Assembly: GCA_023423695.1 (NCBI GenBank)
Contig: JAFAFA010000155.1
Span: 1-64,000, forward strand
Direction: 5' to 3'
Origin: Pseudomonadota bacterium
Lineage (GTDB): Bacteria > Pseudomonadota > Alphaproteobacteria > Azospirillales > Azospirillaceae
DNA length: 64,000 nucleotides
Of this stretch, positions 52,319 to 59,913 are shown piece after piece. How positions within the stretch are numbered: the first letter of the stretch is position 1; every line of letters starts with the position of its first letter. A program made the position numbers and the translations under genes. Below the pieces are notes generated by a model. The model ran no database searches and was not told the DNA's origin. It saw nothing but the letters and a program-made list of their open reading frames with translations.

Positions 52319-52362
52319 TTGACAAGCTATCCTTCCGTACGTATATGTGAACGCATCGTACG
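52319..52362 (+). promoter_or_regulatory. Promoter and candidate operator of the TIR operon
   Basis: TTGACA (52319-52324), a 17-base spacer and TATATG (52342-52347) make a near-consensus sigma70 promoter. Two copies of CGTACG, at 52336-52341 and 52357-52362, bracket the -10 box exactly two helical turns (21 bp) apart. They fit an XRE dimer-of-dimers site that would block RNA polymerase. Confidence 0.65.
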
Positions 52363-52393
52363 CTGACGCAAACAGAGAAAGTGGTGATAAATT

Positions 52394-52618
52394 ATGGCGG
52401 GTAAGAACCAGCATGTCGTTCCCCATGGGAACCAGTGGGCAGTTCGCGGTGCCAGCAACAGCCGGGTAACCTCGGTTCACGACACCCAGGCCGAGGCCAT
52501 CGACCGGGCGCGCAGCATCGCTCAAAACCAGCAGAGCGAGATGCTTATCCACGGCCAGAACGGCCAGATTCGTGAGCGCAACAGCTACGGCAATGACCCG
52601 CATCCGCCGAAGGGCTGA
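52394..52618 (+). CDS. DUF2188-family protein
   Basis: This 74-residue DUF2188 protein (MAGKNQHVVPHGNQWAVRGA to IHGQNGQIRERNSYGND) has the characteristic HV-P-GW-V and GRIRERxSYG-type motifs. The family is small, widespread, often carried by mobile or defence loci, and of unknown function. It begins the plus-strand operon that leads to the TIR gene and is divergent from the XRE-ImmA pair. Confidence 0.88.
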   Translation: MAGKNQHVVPHGNQWAVRGASNSRVTSVHDTQAEAIDRARSIAQNQQSEMLIHGQNGQIRERNSYGNDPHPPKG

Positions 52619-52674
52619 TCGGGTGGGCCGCATCCTCTGAAGTCTGAAGTCCTTATTCATAAGGAGCGGAAGCT

Positions 52675-52935
52675 ATGCAATTTCAAGGAGCCGTTATCCG
52701 CGAACAGGGAATCACCTTCGCCGTGGTCGTGGTCAAGAAACACGTCTTGGACAACTCGTTCGCCGCGCGTGACGCGATCAGCAATTTTCAGCCGGTGTTC
52801 CCCGGCATGCCGATCGTGCTCATGGCTCAAGACGGCCGCGGTCGCCCGACCTACTACGGGCGGGATGACATCGCGCGCTTCCTGAGCAACGTCCCGCTGC
52901 GCGCAATCCCGTGGCGGCAGTACACCCTGCACTGA
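52675..52935 (+). CDS. Hypothetical protein between DUF2188 and TIR genes
   Basis: This 86-residue protein starts MQFQGAVIREQGITFAVVVV and contains VFPGMPIVLMAQDGRGRPTY and DIARFLSNVPLRAIPWRQYT. It has a mixed alpha/beta pattern but no domain that I can name. AAGGAGCGGAAGC precedes the ATG. It lies 56 bp after DUF2188 and 10 bp before the TIR gene, so the three are an operon; it could be a regulatory or sensor partner of the TIR protein. Confidence 0.7.
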   Translation: MQFQGAVIREQGITFAVVVVKKHVLDNSFAARDAISNFQPVFPGMPIVLMAQDGRGRPTYYGRDDIARFLSNVPLRAIPWRQYTLH

Positions 52936-52945
52936 GGTTAACCAC

Positions 52946-53653
52946 ATGGCAAGATGCACGGCACCAGTAAATGGCCATCGTACTGCGAGCGCGGCAGCGG
53001 CCTGCCCCGCATGTCGTGGCGGCTATCGCAGTTCCCCGTCGTACTCGGTCTACTCGTCTCCATCCTACACCCCATCCTATTCTCTGTCGGGGAGCAGCGG
53101 GGGCGGTCGGAGCAGCATCGGCGGGTCCAGCAGCAGTGGAAGGCCGCGCTGGTCGCGAGCGGGTTCGTCCGCGGTGTACACACCTGCTGAAGTGCGGGCA
53201 CTCACACCAATCCGCGAAAGCGTCGAGAAGCGAGCTTCCTTACCTGACCTTCGGGACGTCTTTCTCTGTCACGCATGGGATGACCGGAAAGGTGCTGCCA
53301 GGGAGTTGCACGATCTACTGGAGTCCCGTGGTGTCTCGGTCTGGTTCAGTGAGAAGGATGTTCCTCTCGGGACATCGTTGCTTCGCGAGATTGACAAGGG
53401 ACTGGCAAAGTCACGCGTTGGGATCGTGTTGGTGACCCCTGAACTGCTGCGCCGTGTCAAAGCAGAGGGCATCGCCGACAAAGAGCTTTCGGCACTCCTG
53501 GCGCGTGACCTGCTTGTTCCCGTCGTGCACAACACGACATATGAAGCTCTAAGGGAAATCAGCCCCCTGCTCGGGTCGCGAAGCGGCCTGAGCACTACAG
53601 AAGACTCAATGACAGACGTTGCGACTAAGATTGCTGAACTAGTCATGCCCTAG
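52946..53653 (+). CDS. TIR-domain protein with N-terminal zinc-binding motif
   Basis: This protein has 235 residues. Cys4, His11, Cys20 and Cys23 could bind zinc (C-x6-H-x8-C-x2-C). A Ser/Tyr/Gly-rich linker follows (residues about 27-75). The TIR domain covers about 103-190: DVFLCHAWDD, GVSVWFSEKDVPLG, SRVGIVLVTPEL. Glu180 in ADKELSALLA lies where the catalytic Glu of TIR NADases occurs, so the protein may cleave NAD or make a cADPR-type signal. It is the last gene of the DUF2188 operon and ends at a strong terminator. The anti-phage role is inference. Confidence 0.88.
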   Translation: MARCTAPVNGHRTASAAAACPACRGGYRSSPSYSVYSSPSYTPSYSLSGSSGGGRSSIGGSSSSGRPRWSRAGSSAVYTPAEVRALTPIRESVEKRASLPDLRDVFLCHAWDDRKGAARELHDLLESRGVSVWFSEKDVPLGTSLLREIDKGLAKSRVGIVLVTPELLRRVKAEGIADKELSALLARDLLVPVVHNTTYEALREISPLLGSRSGLSTTEDSMTDVATKIAELVMP

Positions 53654-53688
53654 ACCATGGCCGGCAAATCGATAGCTGTGCGGAAAAG

Positions 53689-53722
53689 TAAAGGGGAGGC
53701 AATATCCTCCCCTTTATCTTTC
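53689..53722 (+). terminator. Rho-independent terminator after the TIR gene
   Basis: TAAAGGGGAGG pairs perfectly with CCTCCCCTTTA around CAATAT and is followed by TCTTTC. It closes the DUF2188-TIR operon. Confidence 0.85.
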
Positions 53723-53831
53723 AGCTTATCATCTCGAATGGAACAAACTTGGGGATCCGAGTAGTAGGGTAACCTTCCCGACACCCCCGAAATCGGATTA
53801 AGGACTGGTGATGAATCCGTCATCCCCTCCC

Positions 53832-56800
53832 TTACCCCTCCTCCCCCATCGCCTCCACCGCCCGGCGCGAGGCGACGCAGCGGGCGATCTCGCTCAGCAG
53901 CTGCACGCGGTCAATGGGCTTGGGCACATGGCAGTCCATGCCGGCCTCGTAGCAGCGGGCGATGTCGTCGGGGAAGGTGTTGGCGGTCAGCGCAACGATG
54001 GTGACGCGGCCGGCCGGGCCGGGCATGGCGCGAATGGCGCGGGTCGCCTCCAGGCCGTCCATCACCGGCATGTTCACGTCCATCAGGATTGCGTCGAAGG
54101 GCTCGCGCCCATCCACCGCCGCTGCCGCCGCAACCGCCTGCGCCCCGTCCTCCACCGCCGCGACGCTGTGGCCGGCCTGCTTCAGCAGGGTGACGGCCAG
54201 CAGGCGGTTCATCTCCACATCCTCCGCCACCAGGATGCGCAGGGGCTCGGCCGCCGATGGCGCGGGGGCGGGCTTCGGGGCGGGCGGCTCGGCTGCTGGC
54301 GGGGACGGGGGCGGCGGGGGCAGCCCGGCGACAGGCTGCGGGGCGGGGGCGGGGGTGGGCTCGGGGGCCGACTGGGGCGGGGCCAGGGGCGCAGATGGGG
54401 CCAGCGGGTGCAGGCGGGCCAGACGGTCGCGCAGCTCCAGCGGGTCGTAGGGTTTGGCAATCAGGTCGTAGCCGCCCATCGCCACGTCGTCGGCCACCAC
54501 TGCATGGGCGGCGAAGCCCGAGGCCAGCAGAACCGGCAGGTCGGGGCGCAGGCGCCGCGCCTCGCGCGCCAGCTCCGCCCCGTTCATGCCCGGCGGCATC
54601 ACGATGTCGCTGAACAGCAGGTCCAGCGGCTCGTCCCCGCGCAGCACCACCAGGGCCTCGCCGGCGCCGGACGTGCCGATCACCCGGTGGCCCCAGCTGC
54701 GCAGCAGGGCGCAGCCGTGCTCCAGGATGTTGTGGTCGTCCTCCACCATCAGGATCGACAGGCTGGGCCGGCCCACCGGCGGGCGGACGGTGCCGCCGCT
54801 CTCGTCGGCCAGACGGTCGGGGGGGAAATGCAGGGTGACGGTGGTGCCCTGCCCCACCCGGCTCGACAGGGTCATGGTGCCGCCATGCAGCTCCACCAGA
54901 CGGCGGGTCAGCGGCAGGCCCAGCCCGGCGCCCTCGGTCTGGCGGTTGGCCGGGCTCTCGACGCGGGTGTAGGCCTGCAGGACGCGGCCCAGATCCTGTT
55001 CGGGAATGCCGATGCCGGTGTCGCTCACCTCCAGCAGCAGGCCGCCGTCATGGGTGGGGGCGGGGCCGGCGGTCAGCGAGACGGCGCCGCCGGAGGGCGT
55101 GTATTTGACGGCGTTGGACAGCAGGTTCAGCAGGATCTGGCGGAGGCGCCGCTCGTCGCCGCGCAGGAAGCGGGCGGCGGGGTCCACCTGCGCCGAAAGG
55201 ACGATGCCGGCGCGGGCGGCGCGCGGGGTCAGCAGGCGGATGGCGAAGGTGGCGGCGGCGTCGAGATCGACCGCCTCGTCGTCCAGCACCAGCTGCCCGG
55301 CCTCCGCCCGCACATGGTCGAGGATCTCGTTGATCAGCTCCAGCAGGTGCTGGCCGCTGTCGCGGATGTTGACGGCGAAGTCGCGGTAATGGGCGTTGCC
55401 GACCGGCCCCTCCGACTCCCGCGCGATCAGGTCGGCGAAGCCGATGACGGCGTTCATCGGCGTGCGCAGCTCGTGGCTCAGGCTCGCCAGGAACTCGGTC
55501 TTGCTGCGGCTGGCCGACTCCGCCGCCTGGCGGGCGTCCTGAAGCTCGGCCTCCATGATCTTGCGGGCGGTGACGTCGCGCTCGACGCTGACGTAATCCT
55601 GCGGGGCGCCCCAGTCGTCGGTGACCAGCCGCACCGCCGCCTCGATCCACACCCAGCGGCCATCGGCATGGCGCAGGCGGTAGGTGGTCTTCAGGGTCGG
55701 GCGGTCGGGCGTCAGCTGCGCCAGACCGGCGGACAGGGCGTCGCGGTCGTCGGGGTGCACCCGCTCCACCAGCGGGCGGCCGATCAGGTCGGAAGGCGCG
55801 CAGCCCAGGCTGTCGCGCGTCGCCTCCGAACAGAAATGCCGCACGCCGTCCAGCCCGATGCGGCCGATGATGTCGGTGACGCTGCGCGCCAGCAGGCGGT
55901 AGCGCGCCTCGCTGGCGCGGATCGCACGTTCGGCCTCGTGGCGGCGGGTGATGTCGCGGGCGCCGACCGACAGCATGACGATGGCGCCGCTCTCGTCGCG
56001 GATCGGCACCTGCGACACCTCCCACCAGCGGGTGACGCCGTTGTGGGTGTGCTGCTCCTCGAAACGGATGGGGGCGCCGGCGTCGATGCAGGATTGCAGG
56101 TCGGCCATCGCCTTGGCGGCCAGATCGGGCGGCAGCAGGCTGTCCAGCGGCTTGCCGGCCGCGTCGGCGGCGCGGCCGCCCATCGCGCGCTGGGCGGCGG
56201 CGTTGGCACTGTGCAGGGTGAAGCCGCCGGTCTCGCCGACGCGGATGATCGCCAGGCTGTCGGCGGAGCTGTCGAACACGGCGCGGAAGAGGGCGGCGCT
56301 CTCGGCCAGGGCGTTCTCGTCGGCGACGCGGCGGTGCTCGCGCGCCAGCATGGTGCCGAGCAGGCCGATGCCGAGCGTGGTGAAGGCGGTCAGCGGCAGC
56401 GCCGCCTCCGCCAGCACCCGCAGGCCGAGCTCCAGGTCGGGCAGCAGCAGGAAGGCCAGCAGGGTCAGCGGCGTGATGGCCAGCCCGAACAGGGCCAGCA
56501 GGCCGAAGCCGTAGGCGCCCTTCCCTTCGCCGCGGTTGCCGGTGCCGGCAGCGCGCCGCTCCATCGGCCGGGCCAGCAGCGGCGCCACCAGTGCCGTCAG
56601 CAGGATGCCCACCAGACCGGTCAGCGAGCCCATGCCGCCCAGCCACAGCCGCACCCCGCCCGCCGCGGCGGCGGAGATCAGGGCGGCCGGCCAGCCGCCG
56701 AACAGCCCGGCCAGCCCGATCATCGCGTTGCGCAGGTCGACCAGCACCCCGCCTTCGACCGGGTAGGCGTCGAGCATCGAGATGGCGGCGGCCACGCCGA

Positions 56801-56933
56801 ACAGCAGGCCGGACATCAGGGCAAAGGGCAGGCGCCGCGCTCCGAACCGCCGCAGCACGTAACGGTAGGCGAGCAGGACCAGCGCCAGCAGCCCGACGCC
56901 GTGCGCAAGGGCGATGATGATGCCGGTTCCCAT
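53832..56933 (-). CDS. Hybrid histidine kinase with 5TM sensor, PAS and two receivers
   Basis: This is a 1,033-residue membrane signal protein. Residues 1-200 hold about six hydrophobic segments of the 5TM-5TMR-LYT sensor type. Two PAS domains follow (about 212-330 and 340-455), then HisKA with phospho-acceptor His487 (SLSHELRTPMN), the ATPase with Asn607 (NLLSNAVKYT) and a G-box region (DTGIGIP, GAGLGLPL), a receiver with Asp776 (LLFSDIVMPPGM), a Pro/Ala-rich linker and a second receiver with Asp952 (ILMDVNMPVMDG). No Hpt domain is present. It is divergent from the kinase at 57219. The signal is unknown. Confidence 0.93.
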   Translation of the reverse strand: MGTGIIIALAHGVGLLALVLLAYRYVLRRFGARRLPFALMSGLLFGVAAAISMLDAYPVEGGVLVDLRNAMIGLAGLFGGWPAALISAAAAGGVRLWLGGMGSLTGLVGILLTALVAPLLARPMERRAAGTGNRGEGKGAYGFGLLALFGLAITPLTLLAFLLLPDLELGLRVLAEAALPLTAFTTLGIGLLGTMLAREHRRVADENALAESAALFRAVFDSSADSLAIIRVGETGGFTLHSANAAAQRAMGGRAADAAGKPLDSLLPPDLAAKAMADLQSCIDAGAPIRFEEQHTHNGVTRWWEVSQVPIRDESGAIVMLSVGARDITRRHEAERAIRASEARYRLLARSVTDIIGRIGLDGVRHFCSEATRDSLGCAPSDLIGRPLVERVHPDDRDALSAGLAQLTPDRPTLKTTYRLRHADGRWVWIEAAVRLVTDDWGAPQDYVSVERDVTARKIMEAELQDARQAAESASRSKTEFLASLSHELRTPMNAVIGFADLIARESEGPVGNAHYRDFAVNIRDSGQHLLELINEILDHVRAEAGQLVLDDEAVDLDAAATFAIRLLTPRAARAGIVLSAQVDPAARFLRGDERRLRQILLNLLSNAVKYTPSGGAVSLTAGPAPTHDGGLLLEVSDTGIGIPEQDLGRVLQAYTRVESPANRQTEGAGLGLPLTRRLVELHGGTMTLSSRVGQGTTVTLHFPPDRLADESGGTVRPPVGRPSLSILMVEDDHNILEHGCALLRSWGHRVIGTSGAGEALVVLRGDEPLDLLFSDIVMPPGMNGAELAREARRLRPDLPVLLASGFAAHAVVADDVAMGGYDLIAKPYDPLELRDRLARLHPLAPSAPLAPPQSAPEPTPAPAPQPVAGLPPPPPSPPAAEPPAPKPAPAPSAAEPLRILVAEDVEMNRLLAVTLLKQAGHSVAAVEDGAQAVAAAAAVDGREPFDAILMDVNMPVMDGLEATRAIRAMPGPAGRVTIVALTANTFPDDIARCYEAGMDCHVPKPIDRVQLLSEIARCVASRRAVEAMGEEG

Positions 56934-57218
56934 GCTCCGCCCCCCAGCGGCAATCCCGATCCCAGCCTCAATTCCAGAGTCCGAAATTCGGGGCGAACTT
57001 TTACACAGGCAATGAAACAAGAAAAAGAAACGATTCGAAACAGCCATATGGGCTTTTTATATAGCCCTGCCGCCGCAAGTGGTCGAACCGCCCTTTCCGC
57101 TGCCGAAATGAGATCTGCGGCAGGATCGGCACCACGCGGCTGTCGTGTTCAGCCGCCGATTCGGCTAGGATGCCCCGCGCGAATTGTTCGTGGTCGTCGT
57201 GTTTTCGTGGGCTTCGGC
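56934..57218. promoter_or_regulatory. Divergent promoter region of two kinase genes
   Basis: This 285-bp gap drives both hybrid kinases. It contains an AT-rich stretch around 57045-57065 with GGGCTTTTTATATAGCCC, an inverted repeat whose loop is TTTTATAT and could hold a -10 element or operator. Confidence 0.4.
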
Positions 57219-59108
57219 ATGCTGTTCAAGGTTTTTTCACGGAGCCTGGTCGCCCGGACGACGGCATCGGCGGTGCTGCTGGTGTCGGTGCTGATCGCCG
57301 TGCCCATGGTGGTGCTGATCCAGGCCGACGTGCGCAACACGCGGGCCGAGCTGGCCATACGGGCGGAGATGGCGACCAGGATCGTGCTGGACGACGTGGC
57401 GAACGCGCTGTGGGACCTCGACCCCGAAGAGGCGGTGACGGCGCTGATGCCGCTGCGCTCGATCGACAGCTTCGCCGAGGCGGTGATCCTGGGGACCCAT
57501 GGCGAACGCTTCGCCACCTTCCGCAAGCCGGGCGTGACCATCGTCAGCGAAGCCGCCGCAACGGCCGCCGCCGTGCCGCTGACCCACCAGGACCGGACCG
57601 GCGCCGTCCGCAACATCGGCACGCTGCTGGTCCGGCTGGACACCGGCCCGACCGACGCCGCCATCCGCCACCATGTGCTGGTGCTGAGCGGGGTCGGCGC
57701 CGTCACCCTCCTGCTGGTGGTTCTGGGGGTGGTGTGGGCGACCCGCGGCATGACCCTGCCCATCGCTGGCATGACCCGCGCCATGGCCGATCTGGCGGCG
57801 GGCGACGTGACGGTGGACGTGCCCGTCCGCCACCGCGACGACGAGATCGGCCGCATGGCCAAGGCGCTCGCCACCTTCCGGCAGAACGCCATCGACCTGC
57901 GCGCCGCCAAGGAACGGGCCGAGCAGGCGGTGGCGTCGAAGGCCAAGTTCATGGCCGCCGCCAGCCACGACCTGCGCCAGCCGGCCCAATCGCTGCTGAT
58001 GCTGACCGCCATGCTGCGCGCCACCGCCCCCAGCCCGAAGGTGGCGGAATCGGCGCGCAAGATCGAACAGGTCGTCATGACCCTGAAGCAGTTGCTGGAC
58101 GAGCTGCTGGAGGTGTCGCGGCTGGACGCCGGCGGCGTCACGGCGAACAAGGCCGTGCACGAGGTCGCCGACCTGTTCGATGCGCTGGACTCGCAATACG
58201 GCCCGGTGGCGCGCAACAAGGGGCTGGCCTTCGCCGTGCCGCAAACCCGCGCGCCGGTGGTGACCGACCGCATTCTGCTGCTGCGCCTGCTGGGCAATCT
58301 GATCGACAACGCGATCCGCTACACCGCCAGCGGGCAGGTGCAGGTCGCCTGCCTGGAATCCGGCGGCACCCTGATCGTGGAGGTGCGGGACACCGGCATC
58401 GGCATCCCCGAAGACCGGCTGGACGCCATCTTCGAGGAGTTCCACCAGATCGGCAACCCCGAGCGCAACCGCGACAACGGCATCGGCCTGGGGCTGTCGA
58501 TCGTCAAGCGGCTGGCGACGGTGCTGGACCACCCGGTGAAGGTGCGCTCCACACTGGGCAAGGGATCGGTCTTCTCCGTCACCATCCCGCTGGCCCCAGT
58601 GGAAACCGTTGCGGTGGAGCCTGCTGCCGCTCCACCTGCCCCTGCTCCCGCCCCTGCGGCACCGATGGCGACGCTGGCGGATGCCCCCAAGGACGGAGAG
58701 ATCGCGATCCTGGTGATCGACGACGACAGCTTCGTGCTGTCCGCCATCTCCATGTTCCTGACCAGCGCCGGGCATCGCGTGGTCGGCGCCTCCACGGTCG
58801 CACAGGGGCTGCGGGCGGTGGAGGACGGAACCGTCCGCCCCGATGCGGTGATCGCCGACTACCATCTGTCCGCCACCGAGAATGGCCTGGATTTCATCGC
58901 CGAGCTGTGGACGCGGCTGGGCCTGCGGATTCCGGCGGTGCTGATCTCCGGCCGGCTGGACGGGGCGGTGACCAGCCGGGCGGCGGAGATGGGCGTGATC
59001 GTGGCCGCCAAGCCGATCATGCCCGACCGCCTGTCGACGCTGGTGGAGGCGATGACCGCCTCCCGCCCTGCCCTGTCCGTCGCGGGCGATACATCCCGCC
59101 CCGCATAG
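57219..59108 (+). CDS. Hybrid histidine kinase with HAMP and receiver
   Basis: This 629-residue membrane kinase has TM1 (ASAVLLVSVLIAVPMVVLI), a periplasmic loop of about 115 residues, TM2 (VLVLSGVGAVTLLLVVLGVV), a HAMP domain (GMTLPIAGMTRAMADLAAGD), HisKA with His250 (AAASHDLRQPAQ), the ATPase (NLIDNAIRYT, DTGIGIPEDR, GIGLGLSIVKRLA), a Pro/Ala linker and a receiver with Asp547 (VIADYHLS). The ATG at 57219 is the best start; a large upstream open frame is antisense noise. It may act as a partner of the divergent kinase. Confidence 0.92.
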   Translation: MLFKVFSRSLVARTTASAVLLVSVLIAVPMVVLIQADVRNTRAELAIRAEMATRIVLDDVANALWDLDPEEAVTALMPLRSIDSFAEAVILGTHGERFATFRKPGVTIVSEAAATAAAVPLTHQDRTGAVRNIGTLLVRLDTGPTDAAIRHHVLVLSGVGAVTLLLVVLGVVWATRGMTLPIAGMTRAMADLAAGDVTVDVPVRHRDDEIGRMAKALATFRQNAIDLRAAKERAEQAVASKAKFMAAASHDLRQPAQSLLMLTAMLRATAPSPKVAESARKIEQVVMTLKQLLDELLEVSRLDAGGVTANKAVHEVADLFDALDSQYGPVARNKGLAFAVPQTRAPVVTDRILLLRLLGNLIDNAIRYTASGQVQVACLESGGTLIVEVRDTGIGIPEDRLDAIFEEFHQIGNPERNRDNGIGLGLSIVKRLATVLDHPVKVRSTLGKGSVFSVTIPLAPVETVAVEPAAAPPAPAPAPAAPMATLADAPKDGEIAILVIDDDSFVLSAISMFLTSAGHRVVGASTVAQGLRAVEDGTVRPDAVIADYHLSATENGLDFIAELWTRLGLRIPAVLISGRLDGAVTSRAAEMGVIVAAKPIMPDRLSTLVEAMTASRPALSVAGDTSRPA

Positions 59109-59282
59109 TACCCATCCTGCATAAGACTGGGCCGGCCGAAGTCATCGGCCGGGCGCCGGATGCTTAGGACCAAAAATAATCTCACATATCCGGCTGTGCT
59201 GTGGCACAACATTGACGCCATGCCCGGAACCAGTCTTGCAACCGGCGTCACGGGCTGGAAACAAGCAACCTCGGAGGACTCC

Positions 59283-59813
59283 ATGCGCGGCGCCACCATG
59301 ACCGACATCACGCGTGCCTGGGACATCATCGCCGGCTTCGACTTCGGCTATGTGGTCGACCGGGCGGTCGCTGCGGGCATGACCCGCGCCACCTCCGAGA
59401 TCGCGCTGCACCAGTTGAAGGCCTTCCTGCTGGCCTGCGCCGAGCATCCGGATCGCGACATCGTTCCGCAGTCGGCCGCCTGCGACGACCTGTGGCACGA
59501 GTTCATCGTCGCCGACACCCGCGCCTATTTCCGCTTCTGCGAGGCGGTGTATGGCGAGTACCTCCACCACAACGGCGTCGCTGTCCCCGCCGACCGCATG
59601 GCCGCCGCCCGCGCCGACAGCGCCCGCCTGTTCGCCACTGCGGATTGCCTGCGCGAGGCCAAGAGCGCCGACTGCCTGCGTGAAGCCGAGGCCGCTGACT
59701 GCCTCCGCGAAGCCAAGAGCGCCGACTGCTTGCGTGAAGCGAAGGCCGCTGATTGCCTCCGCGAAGCCAAGAGCGCCGACTGCCTGCGCGAGGCACGGTC
59801 GCAGGACGCCTGA
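59283..59813 (+). CDS. Protein with six Cys-containing nine-residue repeats
   Basis: This is a 176-residue protein. Residues 1-119 form a helical domain (ITRAWDIIAGFDFGYVVDRA, DDLWHEFIVADTRAYFRFCE, GEYLHHNG) like the DLWHxF-type domain of some glycine-rich-domain proteins. Residues 120-173 are six exact-frame repeats of ADCLREAxx (KS, EA, KS, KA, KS, RS). Each repeat has one Cys at the same place, giving a Cys every nine residues, on a probable helix. GGAGGA precedes the ATG at 59283. Function is unknown; metal binding or disulfide clustering is conceivable. A perfect terminator follows. Confidence 0.75.
   Translation: MRGATMTDITRAWDIIAGFDFGYVVDRAVAAGMTRATSEIALHQLKAFLLACAEHPDRDIVPQSAACDDLWHEFIVADTRAYFRFCEAVYGEYLHHNGVAVPADRMAAARADSARLFATADCLREAKSADCLREAEAADCLREAKSADCLREAKAADCLREAKSADCLREARSQDA
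59640..59801 (+). repeat. 27-bp tandem repeat, six in-frame copies
   Basis: Six 27-bp units encode ADCLREAKS and close variants within the protein at 59283-59813. The number of copies could vary between strains by slippage without breaking the frame. Confidence 0.9.
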
Positions 59814-59832
59814 CACAACCCGGCGGCTTCAG

Positions 59833-59869
59833 AAAAAGCCCCTGTCCGTCACGCGGACAGGGGCTTTTT
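59833..59869. terminator. Bidirectional rho-independent terminator
   Basis: AAAAAGCCCCTGTCCG pairs with CGGACAGGGGCTTTTT around TCACG. It has an A tract before and a T tract after, so it can stop transcription of the repeat-protein gene and of the convergent solute-binding protein gene. Confidence 0.92.
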
Positions 59870-59913
59870 CTTGCCCGCATCTCCCTGCCCACGCCACCCT
59901 GCCCTTTGCCGGT

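Noticed and set aside
53808..57218. Long upstream extension of the second kinase on the plus strand
   Set aside because: It is antisense to the first kinase gene. The plausible start with two membrane helices and HAMP is at 57219.
59640..59801. Regularly spaced repeats considered as a CRISPR array
   Set aside because: The units are contiguous 27-bp codon repeats without spacers and lie in frame in a protein gene. No cas genes are present and no other array was seen.
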